Shown: positions 45,068 to 53,821 of the stretch, in pieces
How positions within the stretch are numbered: the first letter of the stretch is position 1
Layout of the letters: every line of letters starts with the position of its first letter
Assembly: GCF_013393905.1 (NCBI RefSeq)
Contig: NZ_CP040274.1
Span: forward strand, 62,001 to 126,000
Reading direction: 5' to 3'
Length of the DNA stretch: 64,000 bases
From: Nostoc sp. C052
GTDB taxonomy: Bacteria; Cyanobacteriota; Cyanobacteriia; Cyanobacteriales; Nostocaceae
Notes under the pieces: generated by a model
Database searches by the model: none
The model's input: only the letters and a program-made list of their open reading frames with translations
Told to the model about the DNA's origin: nothing
Made by a program: the position numbers and the translations under genes

Positions 45068-46189
45068 GTGGAGCTAACCTTGGGACAAGAATCTGTCGCT
45101 AGAACTAGGAAAATAGTTCACGTTGATATGGATGCCTTCTACGCATCGGTCGAGCAGAGGGACAACCCTAGCTACCGAGGTAAACCGTTAGTAGTCGGTG
45201 GCAGTCCCAATCAGCGAGGCGTAGTTGCAGCAGCTAGTTATGAAGCTCGTAAGTTTGGTATTTATTCCGCGATGCCGTCAGTAACAGCGATCGCTAAATG
45301 TCCCGCGCTTATCTTTGTCAGACCAAGATTCGACGTTTACCGAGAGATTTCCACTTCAATCCACGCTATCTTTAAACGCTACAGTGATTTAGTGGAAGGG
45401 GTTGCACTAGATGAAGCATACCTTGACGTTACTGAGAATAGGCAAAACATCCCCTACGCTTCTACTATCGCAAGACATATTAAAACTGCGATTTTCCAAG
45501 AAACCCAGTTGACGGCAACCGCAGGCGTATCGATTAACAAGTTTCTTGCAAAAATGGCATCAGGGCAGAATAAGCCGAATGGACTAACGGTGATTTTACC
45601 GGAGGATGCGATCGCCTTTGTAGAACGGCTGCCGATTGAGAAGTTCCACGGCATTGGAGAGGTTACAGCAGCGAAAATGCACTCGCTCGGCATTCATACT
45701 GGCGCAGATTTAAAGGAGCGAACTCTTTCTGAGTTAACACACCATTTTGGTAAAGCAGGTAATTATTACTATAAGATTGCCAGAGCAGAAGATGATCGCC
45801 TAGTTGAAGCAAATCGAGTTCGCAAGTCCGTTGGTGCAGAAACCTCATTTGCACAGGATTTAAGCGATGTAGGTCAGATGTTGCAGGAACTTGAACAGAT
45901 TGCCCAAATTGTCGAGCAACGGTTAGAGCAACATGAAACGCGAGGACGCACATTAACGTTAAAAGTCAAGTTCTCTGACTATCAGCAGTTAACCCGTAGT
46001 AAGACAATGCTTGCTCCCATTAGTGAACTCTCTACAATTTTTGAGATAGCCAAAGGACTGTTTGAGTCAATTGAACTGGAGAATCGTAGTATTAGGTTGT
46101 TGGGGATTTCGTTGTCTAACCTGGATAACGCCAAACAAACCCAAGTCATTCAATTGCCACTATTTCAAAATGCAGGCATTATTTTTTAA
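45068..46189 (+). CDS. dinB: DNA polymerase IV (Y family)
   Basis: This 373-residue translesion polymerase has VHVDMDAFYASVEQRDNP (catalytic Asp, steric gate region), RGVVAAASYEARKFGIYSAM and ALDEAYLDV (catalytic Asp-Glu), a helix-hairpin-helix thumb (FHGIGEVTAAKMHSLGI) and the little-finger domain. The C-terminal end has IQLPLFQ, a fit to the beta-clamp binding motif. It starts at a GTG. It is adjacent to the repeat that bounds the efflux segment. Confidence 0.95.
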   Translation: MELTLGQESVARTRKIVHVDMDAFYASVEQRDNPSYRGKPLVVGGSPNQRGVVAAASYEARKFGIYSAMPSVTAIAKCPALIFVRPRFDVYREISTSIHAIFKRYSDLVEGVALDEAYLDVTENRQNIPYASTIARHIKTAIFQETQLTATAGVSINKFLAKMASGQNKPNGLTVILPEDAIAFVERLPIEKFHGIGEVTAAKMHSLGIHTGADLKERTLSELTHHFGKAGNYYYKIARAEDDRLVEANRVRKSVGAETSFAQDLSDVGQMLQELEQIAQIVEQRLEQHETRGRTLTLKVKFSDYQQLTRSKTMLAPISELSTIFEIAKGLFESIELENRSIRLLGISLSNLDNAKQTQVIQLPLFQNAGIIF

Positions 46190-46264
46190 CGTAGAGTGTA
46201 GCCCACACTTCTCAATACTTTAACTGCGCTCAGTACAAGAAGCTCAGTTACCGTCGTAAGTATT

Positions 46265-46465
46265 TTACAAGCTCATTAGTGACTGCAATTGTGTGTCTGA
46301 ATTATCTCCTAATTCTTGTTGTAATTGGGATAGTTGATTTTCTAACGCTTCAGCAGTCTGAATGAGATTCGACTCTTGGGCTATTTTTAGCTGAGTTTCT
46401 TTAATAGATATTTTTCTTACCAGTTCATTGACTGCATCCACTGAATCATCATTTTCAGTAATCAT
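46265..46465 (-). CDS. Small hypothetical protein, coiled-coil type
   Basis: 66 residues, acidic at the start (MITENDDSVDAVNELVRKIS) and then helical with heptad-like Leu/Ala/Gln spacing (EALENQLSQLQQEL). No family is recognised. AGAGGA lies ~16 nt before the ATG. It may be real, but its length and lack of context keep confidence low. Confidence 0.4.
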   Translation of the reverse strand: MITENDDSVDAVNELVRKISIKETQLKIAQESNLIQTAEALENQLSQLQQELGDNSDTQLQSLMSL

Positions 46466-46501
46466 GGCTGAATTACGATTCCTCTAAATTCTGTTTTGAG
46501 A

Positions 46502-46726
46502 TTAGTACTCTGCTTCAATTTGATAGAGGGCAGGGTTAGGTTCAACGGGTAATTGTTGTTCAAAAATCTCATTTTGGGAAATGCGTTTAGAGAATGCCGA
46601 TTTCCAAGCTTCTTTACTAGACCATTTTGCAATATTAATAAATTGAAATCTCTCGGTTGGGTCAAGACTGCGATGTAACTTTGTGTCGATAAACCCTGGT
46701 TCATTTTTCATTAAATGTCCTTTTGA
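46502..46726 (-). pseudogene. Antibiotic-biosynthesis-monooxygenase-like remnant
   Basis: About 70 codons match the second half of an ABM-type domain: EPGFIDTKLHRSLDPTERFQ and FINIAKWSSKEAWKSAF. The first strand and helix of the domain are missing. The frame upstream (to 46804) reads through unrelated DNA, so this is a truncated gene. Confidence 0.55.
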
Positions 46727-46958
46727 GCTTTGGATTATTGACGGCGATTGGGTTGGGCTTCCTTGCCCAAAGGAGATGATACAGAGCCATTTAAAGCCAT
46801 TCAAAGCCAGCTTTCAGAAATGGCAATCGCTTTGGTATTTGGCAGCTTCCTCAATTAAAACACCATCTAAATCCCCGATTGCATTTTCAAATTCAGCCCC
46901 AACGAGCCTTGGTTAGCAGGACTTTTAAGGCACAAGCCTTGAGAAAAGATACCAGCCG

Positions 46959-47681
46959 TCACAGCGAAGAGCCATTATTCATAAATTGTAGAAACGCTTT
47001 AATTGCCTGTAATTGAGTTGTATTGAGCAACTCCAAGTGAGGGTGATAATAACCCCCTCTATTTTTGATGGCATAGATTGTGTTATCTAAAGTGTCGGAG
47101 TTAGAAGTTTTGTAGTGTTTTAAGCACCAAATTATGTAAGCGGGAATGTAGTAACGAAATCCTTTTGCATCAAAAAAAGGAAAGACATCAGAGAAATATT
47201 CAATCCATTCATCTGGTATATCCTGCCATTGGCTTTCACTATCTAATTTTCTGGCTTTCTGAGCATCTGCATAGTCATCTAGCGCTCTGGCTTCATGTAA
47301 TGTAATTCCGTCTGAGCGCTTGACACCATCAAAAGCGGCGGTAATTTGTTCAATTAAGGCTAGCCTAGTATTTTCCTCTAAAGTATCAAGAGTTTGCCAA
47401 TTGCTATCTCGCACATCCAAAACTGTTGTCGAACGAACAATATCTAGCCATTCCTGCTCACAAGCTCCAAAGGCAATATAATTTCTTTGTGCTTGGCGAA
47501 GAGATACCTGATTAGATCCCACCCAGCTAAATCCATAGGAATCTATTGTTTCGCTATCATCTGACCAAAAACAAATAGGACAAATAAGGTATGTTCCAGG
47601 TGGCTTGGCGTTCAGAGTTTTGTAACCACAACAGGGACAAGGATAGAGTTCTTCAGTATCCATATTTTGGGTTCTTGGCAA
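46959..47681 (-). CDS. CPCC cysteine-rich protein with DUF6714-like C-terminal domain
   Basis: 240 residues. The N-terminal ~50 residues carry YPCPCCGYKTL and ICPICFWSDD, the zinc-binding pattern of the CPCC family. The rest (RSDGITLHEARALDDYADAQ; WIEYFSDVFPFFDAKGFRYY; YIIWCLKHY) resembles DUF6714. Both domains are found among small stand-alone proteins next to toxin systems, where some act as immunity proteins, but no toxin lies beside it here. The start could also be the second Met (MDTEELYPCP). Confidence 0.7.
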   Translation of the reverse strand: MPRTQNMDTEELYPCPCCGYKTLNAKPPGTYLICPICFWSDDSETIDSYGFSWVGSNQVSLRQAQRNYIAFGACEQEWLDIVRSTTVLDVRDSNWQTLDTLEENTRLALIEQITAAFDGVKRSDGITLHEARALDDYADAQKARKLDSESQWQDIPDEWIEYFSDVFPFFDAKGFRYYIPAYIIWCLKHYKTSNSDTLDNTIYAIKNRGGYYHPHLELLNTTQLQAIKAFLQFMNNGSSL

Positions 47682-47792
47682 TTTGGTGATGATGAAAGGT
47701 TACGCGCTTTAAGGCAGAAGGCAGTTCTTGCTGGAGGCAGAAGGGTTTTAAGATTTTGCCTGTCGTCGTAGAACTTGTGACAAAGATCCAGA

Positions 47793-48260
47793 TCAAACCT
47801 GAAGACTTTTATAGTCTTCTTTTTTGGGCAGGGTCTCGAAGCTATGAACCGCAGAGGTCGTCGCCCATAGCAGCTTTTCCCTCGTCCAAGTTTCGATGAA
47901 AGGCGTGAACCATGAGGCATCGTCCAGCATCGTTGCACGAAGGTTAACGAACTCGTCCATTCCTTCCGGGCGAGTGAATATCCAACTCATGCAGTCTGGG
48001 CAAAAGTAATGGCGAGTCGCGCCATGCAAACCGCCGATGGTCGGCTGACCTTTCAGTATTGAGAACCCAACGCTTGGAATCGCAACGCTTAAAGAAAAAG
48101 CGCTGGCAGTCATTCGCTGGCAACCTGTGCAGTGGCAAGCCATCGTCAGCAGAGGCGGGGCACTCACCTGAAGCCGTATCTGTCCACAACGACATCCGCC
48201 CTCCCAAGGCAAATTCCAGTCGTTCACGATCTGCCGCCTCCGTTCTCTATTCATCTTCAT
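47793..48260 (-). CDS. GFA-family (glutathione-dependent formaldehyde-activating-like) protein
   Basis: This 155-residue zinc protein has GGCRCGQIRLQV, CHCTGCQRMTASAF and HYFCPDCMSWIF, the Cys ligands of the GFA/CENP-V fold. Most relatives have no tested activity, and glutathione-formaldehyde binding is the named role. The base composition is richer in GC than its neighbours, which suggests later acquisition. Confidence 0.85.
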   Translation of the reverse strand: MKMNRERRRQIVNDWNLPWEGGCRCGQIRLQVSAPPLLTMACHCTGCQRMTASAFSLSVAIPSVGFSILKGQPTIGGLHGATRHYFCPDCMSWIFTRPEGMDEFVNLRATMLDDASWFTPFIETWTREKLLWATTSAVHSFETLPKKEDYKSLQV

Positions 48261-48736
48261 TCTTAACTAAGAATAATATTTTATGAATTATCTGCAAATA
48301 CAAAAAAAGGAAGAGAAAGCAATATGGTGTTATCGTAAATCGTGCCCAAAATTGGGGAGTATTTTGCAGCAAACCGAGGGGCGATTTTTGGTGATTGTTA
48401 GGCAACCCCATAGGCAGAAAACAACGCTTGACGGTGCTGTTCTTCTTGAACCCCGAGCGGGTGTAATTGGGCGATCGCCTACACAGCAAATCCTCAAGTT
48501 GTACCTTTACTTGGTGTAGACTACCCGCATAGGCGCTAGTTTTTATATAACCATAAGCGATTCGATAGGTTTGTCCAAGGGATGGCATTGTGGGAGAATA
48601 GGCTGCTAGATATCGATAACTTTTGTAGGTAAGCATCCTGCCTGCCCAGTATATGCAATTTAAATGTAGAACAGCTTAGTTAGTGTTGTTATTTCTAAAT
48701 TACAATTTCTAGCAGGGGTCAAGGGATTTAGTAATT
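48261..48736. other. Intergenic region before the MATE gene
   Basis: 476 nt. A 129-codon minus frame covers part of it but has no ribosome site, unusual composition and no recognisable domain, and I regard it as non-coding. One HIP1 site lies near 48472. Confidence 0.5.
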
Positions 48737-50062
48737 TTGTCTATCTTTGCTCAACGTTCAGTATTCATCCGCGATTTTCTAAAACTTGCATCTGTAAATG
48801 TTCTTTCAAATCTAATGGTTCCGTTGGCAGGACTAATAGATGTAATGTTTTTAGGGCATTTAACGGAGATTCGTCATTTAGCAGGTGTGGCACTAGCAAC
48901 AATTTTATTTAATTATATTTATTGGACATTCGGATTTTTACGCATGGGTACAACTGGAATGGTTGCACAGGCTATAGGGCGTAAAGATAACCAATCAGCA
49001 GTACTGATTGGTTTACAGCATGGAATTTTAGCACTGATATTAGGACTCGCCATTCTGATATTTCAACAACCTTTACAAATATTAGGGTTTGCGATTCTAA
49101 GTGCTACACCAGAAGTTAAAAATTCTGGAGTCGATTTCTATAATGCTTTAGTATGGGGTGCCCCAGCAACATTGATTAACTTTGTCTTGATTGGTTGGTT
49201 TCTTGGGCAAGCACAAAGTAGTAGAGTGTTGTTGCTTTCAGCTATTAGCAATTGTGCAAATGTACTACTAGATTATCTATTTATTGTTCAGTGGGGATGG
49301 TCAAGTAGAGGAGCTGGGTTAGCGACAGCCACTAGTCAGTATCTGATGCTGATGGTAGGTATTTTGCTATATTGTCAAACAATTTCATTTAAACAAATAC
49401 AAGCTTTAATTGGGGAACTATTTGACCTGTCTGCTTTAAAATCAGCTTTCATGCTGAATGGAGAAATTATTATTCGGACTTTTGCTTTAATTTCGACAAT
49501 GGCGATGTTTAGCAACCTTAGTTCTATGTTAGGAACTGAAATTCTGGCGGCGAATACCATCCTGATGCAAGTGGTGAGCTTGGCAGCATATTTCATTGAT
49601 GGCTTGGCATTCGCTACTGAGAGCTTGGCTGGAATTTTTCAAGGTAGTGGAAATATTACTTCTTTAAAACAACTGTTGCAAACTTCTGTAGTCAGTAGCT
49701 TGGTTATGGGATTAATGTTTGCTACTGCATTTATTTTTGCCCCAGAATCACTGTTAAGATTTCTGACAAATCATACTGAAATTATCAATAATTTACGTTC
49801 TTATATTCCTTGGTTGTTACCAGTTTTAGGTTTTGGCTCAGTCGCTTATGCGCTAGACGGTTATTTTCTAGGATTGACTCAAGGTCATACACTTCGTCAA
49901 GCGATGCTGAAAGCCACTGTAATTGGTTTTATTCCATCAGCAATTACAGCAATGTATTTCCATAGTAGTCATTTACTATGGCTATCAATGTCTTTATTTA
50001 TGGCAACAAGAACAATAACTTTGGCATTGTGCGTACCAAAATCATTTTGTAAAAGACAGTGA
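48737..50062 (+). CDS. MATE-family efflux transporter (DinF-like)
   Basis: This 441-residue inner-membrane protein has about twelve helices in two related halves. It shows DFLKLASVNVLSNLMVPLAG and LIDVMFLGHL at the start, a feature of the DinF branch, and GAPATLINFVLIGWFLGQAQ. MATE proteins export drugs or metabolites with Na+ or H+. It starts at a TTG with AAGGGA about 10 nt upstream. No regulator is adjacent. Confidence 0.9.
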   Translation: MSIFAQRSVFIRDFLKLASVNVLSNLMVPLAGLIDVMFLGHLTEIRHLAGVALATILFNYIYWTFGFLRMGTTGMVAQAIGRKDNQSAVLIGLQHGILALILGLAILIFQQPLQILGFAILSATPEVKNSGVDFYNALVWGAPATLINFVLIGWFLGQAQSSRVLLLSAISNCANVLLDYLFIVQWGWSSRGAGLATATSQYLMLMVGILLYCQTISFKQIQALIGELFDLSALKSAFMLNGEIIIRTFALISTMAMFSNLSSMLGTEILAANTILMQVVSLAAYFIDGLAFATESLAGIFQGSGNITSLKQLLQTSVVSSLVMGLMFATAFIFAPESLLRFLTNHTEIINNLRSYIPWLLPVLGFGSVAYALDGYFLGLTQGHTLRQAMLKATVIGFIPSAITAMYFHSSHLLWLSMSLFMATRTITLALCVPKSFCKRQ

Positions 50063-50383
50063 GGGCAGGATGTTGGAGGCAAGTATTAGATGTAGTATTT
50101 AAGACGCTAAAACGTGAGTATGTCACATAGTACAACATCTTCTTAATTCTCTATACCTTTCATCCAGAAATATTAGGGATTTACGCTTTTATTAGTGCCA
50201 TTCACCCCTGCCCCTCTGCTCACCACCACGTAAAGTTTGTATGGTGAAGCACTAAGTGTTACGCGGTACAACTATATTGCCCAAACGGGCATTTTATTTC
50301 TTGGATTTCCCTTAAGTGGGGGCTTGACATGATTCAATAGTACATTTAACCTAGTAGTTAATTAACCATTAGGTTAAATAAAA
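50063..50383. other. Intergenic region with ArsR promoter
   Basis: 321 nt. The last 60 nt carry a good promoter (TTGACA at 50324-50329, 17 nt, TAACCT at 50347-50352) overlapped by a dyad operator. The rest shows nothing coding. Confidence 0.6.
50347..50376. promoter_or_regulatory. Operator for the ArsR-type repressor
   Basis: A 30-bp dyad with outer arms TAACCTA and TAGGTTA and a centre GTTAATTAAC that is itself a palindrome. It overlaps the -10 box and ends just before the ATG at 50384, as expected for autorepression. Confidence 0.7.
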
Positions 50384-50725
50384 ATGTCTAACGAACAACT
50401 GAGCCTTACCTTTGCTGCCCTTGCTGATCCTACTCGGCGTGCAATTCTGGCTCACCTCTCCAAAGGTGAGGCGTCGGTAAGTGAGTTAGCCAAGCCTTTT
50501 AAGATGAGTCTTCCTGCAATCTCCAAACATATAAAGGTACTAGAGCGTGCCGGACTGATTGTGCGAGGTCGCGAAGCTCAATGGCGACCATGCCAGATTC
50601 AAGCACAGCCGCTTAAACAAGCGGCGGATTGGATTGAGCAATATCGTCAATTGTGGGAACAGAGGCTTGATCAGCTTGATGATTACCTACAAGAATTACA
50701 AACCCAGGAGGAACAAGATGAGTAA
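50384..50725 (+). CDS. ArsR-family transcriptional regulator
   Basis: This 113-residue winged-helix protein has FAALADPTRRAILAHLSKGE, a recognition helix in MSLPAISKHIKVLERAGLIV, and the wing. No metal-binding Cys pair is seen, so it belongs to the non-metal branch that is often paired with an AHSA1 protein. Its end overlaps the next start by 8 nt (ATGAGTAA). A dyad operator lies directly upstream. Confidence 0.92.
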   Translation: MSNEQLSLTFAALADPTRRAILAHLSKGEASVSELAKPFKMSLPAISKHIKVLERAGLIVRGREAQWRPCQIQAQPLKQAADWIEQYRQLWEQRLDQLDDYLQELQTQEEQDE

Positions 50726-51215
50726 CATTGAGGATTCCATTGATGCTCAATCCCAACGTGAGCTAGTCATTACTCGCATCTTGAAAGCGCCGCGCTCCGT
50801 TGTGTTTAAAGCGTGGACTGATCCGAAACACATAGCGCAGTGGTGGGGGCCCAAAGGTTTCACAACCCGTGTGATTGAGATGGATGTGCGTCCAGGCGGG
50901 AAATGGCGCTATGTGATGACTGGCCCAGACGGCAGGGAGTACCCGGCCAAAGGTGTTTTTCGTGAAATCGTACCCTTTGAGAGGATTGTTACCAGTGATG
51001 AATTTGATGAAGGCTTTGAAAAAGTCGTAAATGCTGATTTACCAAAGGGAATGGTTGTAACAGCCATTTTCGAGGATTTAGATAGCAAAACTAAACTCAC
51101 ACTCCAGATTATGCATGAGTCTATTGAGGATCGGCGTAAGCATGAACAGATGGGTGTGATCGAAGGGTGGAACTCCACTTTTGACTGCCTAGATGAGTTT
51201 TTGGCGAAAGCTTGA
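50718..51215 (+). CDS. SRPBCC / AHSA1-domain protein
   Basis: 165 residues from the ATG at 50718, which has AGGAGGA 6 nt upstream; longer frames run through the ArsR gene. The START-like AHSA1 domain has ITRILKAPRSVVFKAWTDPK, IAQWWGPKGFTT, MDVRPGGKWRYVMTGPDG and WNSTFDCLDEFLA. These proteins bind hydrophobic ligands. ArsR-AHSA1 pairs are common, and the ligand is usually unknown. Confidence 0.9.
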   Translation: MSNIEDSIDAQSQRELVITRILKAPRSVVFKAWTDPKHIAQWWGPKGFTTRVIEMDVRPGGKWRYVMTGPDGREYPAKGVFREIVPFERIVTSDEFDEGFEKVVNADLPKGMVVTAIFEDLDSKTKLTLQIMHESIEDRRKHEQMGVIEGWNSTFDCLDEFLAKA

Positions 51216-51428
51216 GTCTTTCTTACTAGGGATGAGGTGCTTGTATGTTTATCTTCATCAAGCCGAGAAAAAGTTGATGCGATGGTTGCTCCCTGGACTT
51301 GCCGCCGGTGGAGCAACCTACAATGAACCACAAGACCACAGTTTTATGAGCCTCTCACCGATGGACTCAGAAGAAGCCGCACAGAGCAGCAATCGCGATG
51401 TTTAATCTCAAAAAGACTTCACGGCATT

Positions 51429-51830
51429 TTACTGAGGGATTAATACCTGATCAATAACATGAATCACACCATTATCTGCTGACACATCCGGTGTGACAAC
51501 TGTTGCATCATTTACCTTAACACCATTATTAGAATCAATTTTGAGGTCTGTTCCCTGGGTTGTTGTTACCTCGGACAACTGTGCCAAATCTACTGCAACA
51601 ATTTTTTGAGCTACTACGTGATACTCTAGAACTTTTCTTAACTCAATCACATCTTCAAGTAATGCTTCTACAGTACCAGATGGCAGTTTAGAAAATGCCT
51701 CATCTGTTGGTGCAAATACGGTAAATGGGCCGGAACCTTTGAGCGCTGTGTCCAAACCAGCAGTTGTAATTGCTGTTACCAAAGTGTTGAAAGTACCTGC
51801 ATTGATTGCAGTATCTATAATATCTGGCAT
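51429..51830 (-). CDS. Fasciclin-domain protein
   Basis: This 133-residue protein is one FAS1 domain: DIIDTAINAGTFNTLVTAIT, GPFTVFAPTDEAFSKLP, VLEYHVVAQKIVAVDL, and the ending NGVIHVIDQVLIPQ. No signal peptide is present, unlike many FAS1 proteins, although cyanobacteria have such short forms. Function is probably adhesion or matrix related (family knowledge). Confidence 0.92.
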   Translation of the reverse strand: MPDIIDTAINAGTFNTLVTAITTAGLDTALKGSGPFTVFAPTDEAFSKLPSGTVEALLEDVIELRKVLEYHVVAQKIVAVDLAQLSEVTTTQGTDLKIDSNNGVKVNDATVVTPDVSADNGVIHVIDQVLIPQ

Positions 51831-51839
51831 TGAGTTTTA

Positions 51840-51912
51840 CCTTAACAGCAATCTGCCACTGTCCCAGATACCCATTCCAGTAAGGCTCACCATCAGCTAC
51901 CCCAATAGAAAA
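51840..51912 (-). pseudogene. Fragment of the C terminus of the gene at 63413
   Basis: The minus strand encodes GVADGEPYWNGYLGQWQIAV, identical over 19-20 residues to part of the protein at the right edge of the window. The frame does not continue on either side. It lies directly upstream of the fasciclin gene. Confidence 0.65.
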
Positions 51913-52023
51913 GCCAATTGTTTTGAGATTTATTGGATTAAATAGGCTAAAAGGTAGATTAGGAGAGGCTTTGAAACAAAGGTATAATTTTATGTGGCAA
52001 TAATAGGGCAGTTTAAAAAGTAA

Positions 52024-52233
52024 ATGGGGAATAAAAAATGGGCAGTCAAACGACTGACAGTAAATCTCACATCAACAGAAAGACAGAAACTGGAACAATA
52101 CTGTGCAAAAACAGGAAGACCCTTTAACGATGTAATCCGGGAATTACTGCGTTCTTTAAAGGTGGATAGTGACGAAGCATCGGAAATTTCGCCAGATTCA
52201 GAAGTTTCAGAATTAGCTCGGCTTCAAAAATAA
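52024..52233 (+). CDS. Ribbon-helix-helix-like small protein
   Basis: This 69-residue protein has the RHH/CopG pattern: a basic strand (VKRLTVNLTSTERQ), helix A (QKLEQYCAKTG), and RPFNDVIRELLRSL as helix B. Such proteins bind DNA as dimers and are often antitoxins or plasmid regulators. The C-terminal tail is acidic. No partner toxin is directly adjacent. Confidence 0.65.
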   Translation: MGNKKWAVKRLTVNLTSTERQKLEQYCAKTGRPFNDVIRELLRSLKVDSDEASEISPDSEVSELARLQK

Positions 52234-52337
52234 GTCAATAAATGAAGCAATAGATATTACAGGACTGCTCACCTACACTCAACACTTAAATGATGCTTGA
52301 GGAATTAACAGTCAACTGGTCTGTAACGAATGGCAAA

Positions 52338-53333
52338 TCACCCCATCCATTCAGTCCACTGCGGCGCATCTGTCACCAATTGAGCAAATTTGTCTGGGTC
52401 AAGATCCTCAAACTCCAGCATCACACCGCAACGCTCATCACTCGTTAGCGTACTGAGTAATTCTTTTACCGCATCAACCCCATTCTCTACACATTCAATT
52501 GCTAGTCGAGCGTAATATTTGACCCGCTCCCACCAAGAATCACTGAGTTCTGCTTCTGTGTCCATACCCCCCCGATTATTATCTCCACTTTCATCATTGG
52601 GGGGTGTGGACGGCGATGAAGAAGGCAAGGGGGCAGGGGTGCAGGGGTGCAAAGGAGAATTATTGTATAAGTTCTTTCCCCTCTGCTTTTCTGCACAAGT
52701 GCCCCTCTGCTCAATACCATACTGAGACTGCATTCTAGCTGCATAAGCCGCCTGAAGCTCAAGTGATTCTTGGCGTTTCCGTTCCCTCTCTTCCCGTTGC
52801 CTTTGCCGATAATCCAGCACCTTCTGGATAAACTCGACATTAGAAGTATTGAGCCGATAATACCGAACACGCTGCCCATCCTCCAATGGCCGCCGTGACT
52901 CAGTAGACAAACCCAGTTGTGAAAGATACTGCCCCAAAATCCACATCGGAGACTCCGATAGCGGGATGGTCAGATTGAGAATACCTTTAATGTGAGATGC
53001 GTTGCGCTTAGAGAACTCAGCCAAAGCCTGAATCATCGCTTCGTCACCTTTAATCTCAACCCCAGACATAAGATCCACCAGTACCGCTCTCAGTCCCAGC
53101 CGATGACGCATCAACCACGCGGTAGAATGATTACTCCAGTCAGTGCAAATGGCTAATCGCTCCCGTTCCGATTTATCGCGTTCAGCAACAATAGCTGGCG
53201 GTGGAATAAATTCTCGCCCCTGTTCATCAGTGACCATTTCAAAGGGTGCGGCCAATATCGCTTCAAGTGCGACAATCTTTTTAATTAACCGCCCCCCGTC
53301 ATCTTGCTCCACCAGTTCAGGAGTTACGCTCAT
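52338..53333 (-). CDS. Hypothetical protein with in-frame low-complexity insert
   Basis: I do not recognise a family for this 331-residue protein. Residues 1-170 look folded (LIKKIVALEAILAAPFEMVT; STAWLMRHRLGLRAVLVDLM; WILGQYLSQLGLS), with a helix-turn-helix-like middle. A charged helix (QRQREERERKRQESLELQAA) follows. Residues ~208-245 (LHPCTPAPLPSSSPSTPP) are encoded by a G-rich repeat common in this genome's intergenic DNA, so a repeat has entered the gene in frame. The C terminus (WWERVKYYARLAIECVENGV; LLSTLTSDERCGVMLEFEDL) resumes the normal protein. It is divergent from the HNH pair. Confidence 0.6.
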   Translation of the reverse strand: MSVTPELVEQDDGGRLIKKIVALEAILAAPFEMVTDEQGREFIPPPAIVAERDKSERERLAICTDWSNHSTAWLMRHRLGLRAVLVDLMSGVEIKGDEAMIQALAEFSKRNASHIKGILNLTIPLSESPMWILGQYLSQLGLSTESRRPLEDGQRVRYYRLNTSNVEFIQKVLDYRQRQREERERKRQESLELQAAYAARMQSQYGIEQRGTCAEKQRGKNLYNNSPLHPCTPAPLPSSSPSTPPNDESGDNNRGGMDTEAELSDSWWERVKYYARLAIECVENGVDAVKELLSTLTSDERCGVMLEFEDLDPDKFAQLVTDAPQWTEWMG

Positions 53334-53425
53334 GTCGTAAGTGTCCTGTATGAATTCTTGATTAAATCGAAAAAACCGTCCAGTCTTAGTACAATTTGAT
53401 TAGACATAGGTAAGCGTGATCTTCC

Positions 53426-53821
53426 ATGACTCCAGCAACCGATATTCGTAGAAGAGCGATCGAACTGATTGAGCAGTTGTCAGAAGAGCGGTTAACTGCT
53501 GTAGTTCAATTATTAGAGTTTCTGTCTGAACCCTCTAAGTTTGCTGCATCCAATCCGATTGAGTTAGCCCTGGTTGAAGTCATCCAACGTCGCCTGGCTC
53601 CTAATGAGCAGAAACAACTAGAAGAGTTACGCAAACGCGGTGAGTGGGGGGAACTCACCGACATGGAACATGAAGAATTGATTACTTATGAGGATCAGCT
53701 AGAACAGTGGAGGGTAGAACGTCTGGAAGCTCTTATGGAATTAGCAAGGCTAAGGAATATAGATTTGCTGACCTTGAATCGTCAATTGGTGTCGGAATCG
53801 AAGTTATTCCATGCCGTTTGA
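53426..53821 (+). CDS. Hypothetical helical protein paired with an HNH nuclease
   Basis: This 131-residue, mostly helical and charged protein has a DUF2281-like first segment (RRRAIELIEQLSEERLTAVV; LLEFLSEPS) and a Glu/Leu-rich remainder (APNEQKQLEELRKRG, EHEELITYEDQLEQWRVERL). Its stop overlaps the HNH gene start by 11 nt, so they are translated together. The arrangement resembles an antitoxin-toxin pair, but this has not been shown for such proteins. Confidence 0.6.
   Translation: MTPATDIRRRAIELIEQLSEERLTAVVQLLEFLSEPSKFAASNPIELALVEVIQRRLAPNEQKQLEELRKRGEWGELTDMEHEELITYEDQLEQWRVERLEALMELARLRNIDLLTLNRQLVSESKLFHAV

Noticed and set aside
48247..48636. 129-codon minus-strand frame
   Set aside because: No ribosome site and no domain-like pattern; it overlaps the start of the GFA gene on the same strand and is probably non-coding.
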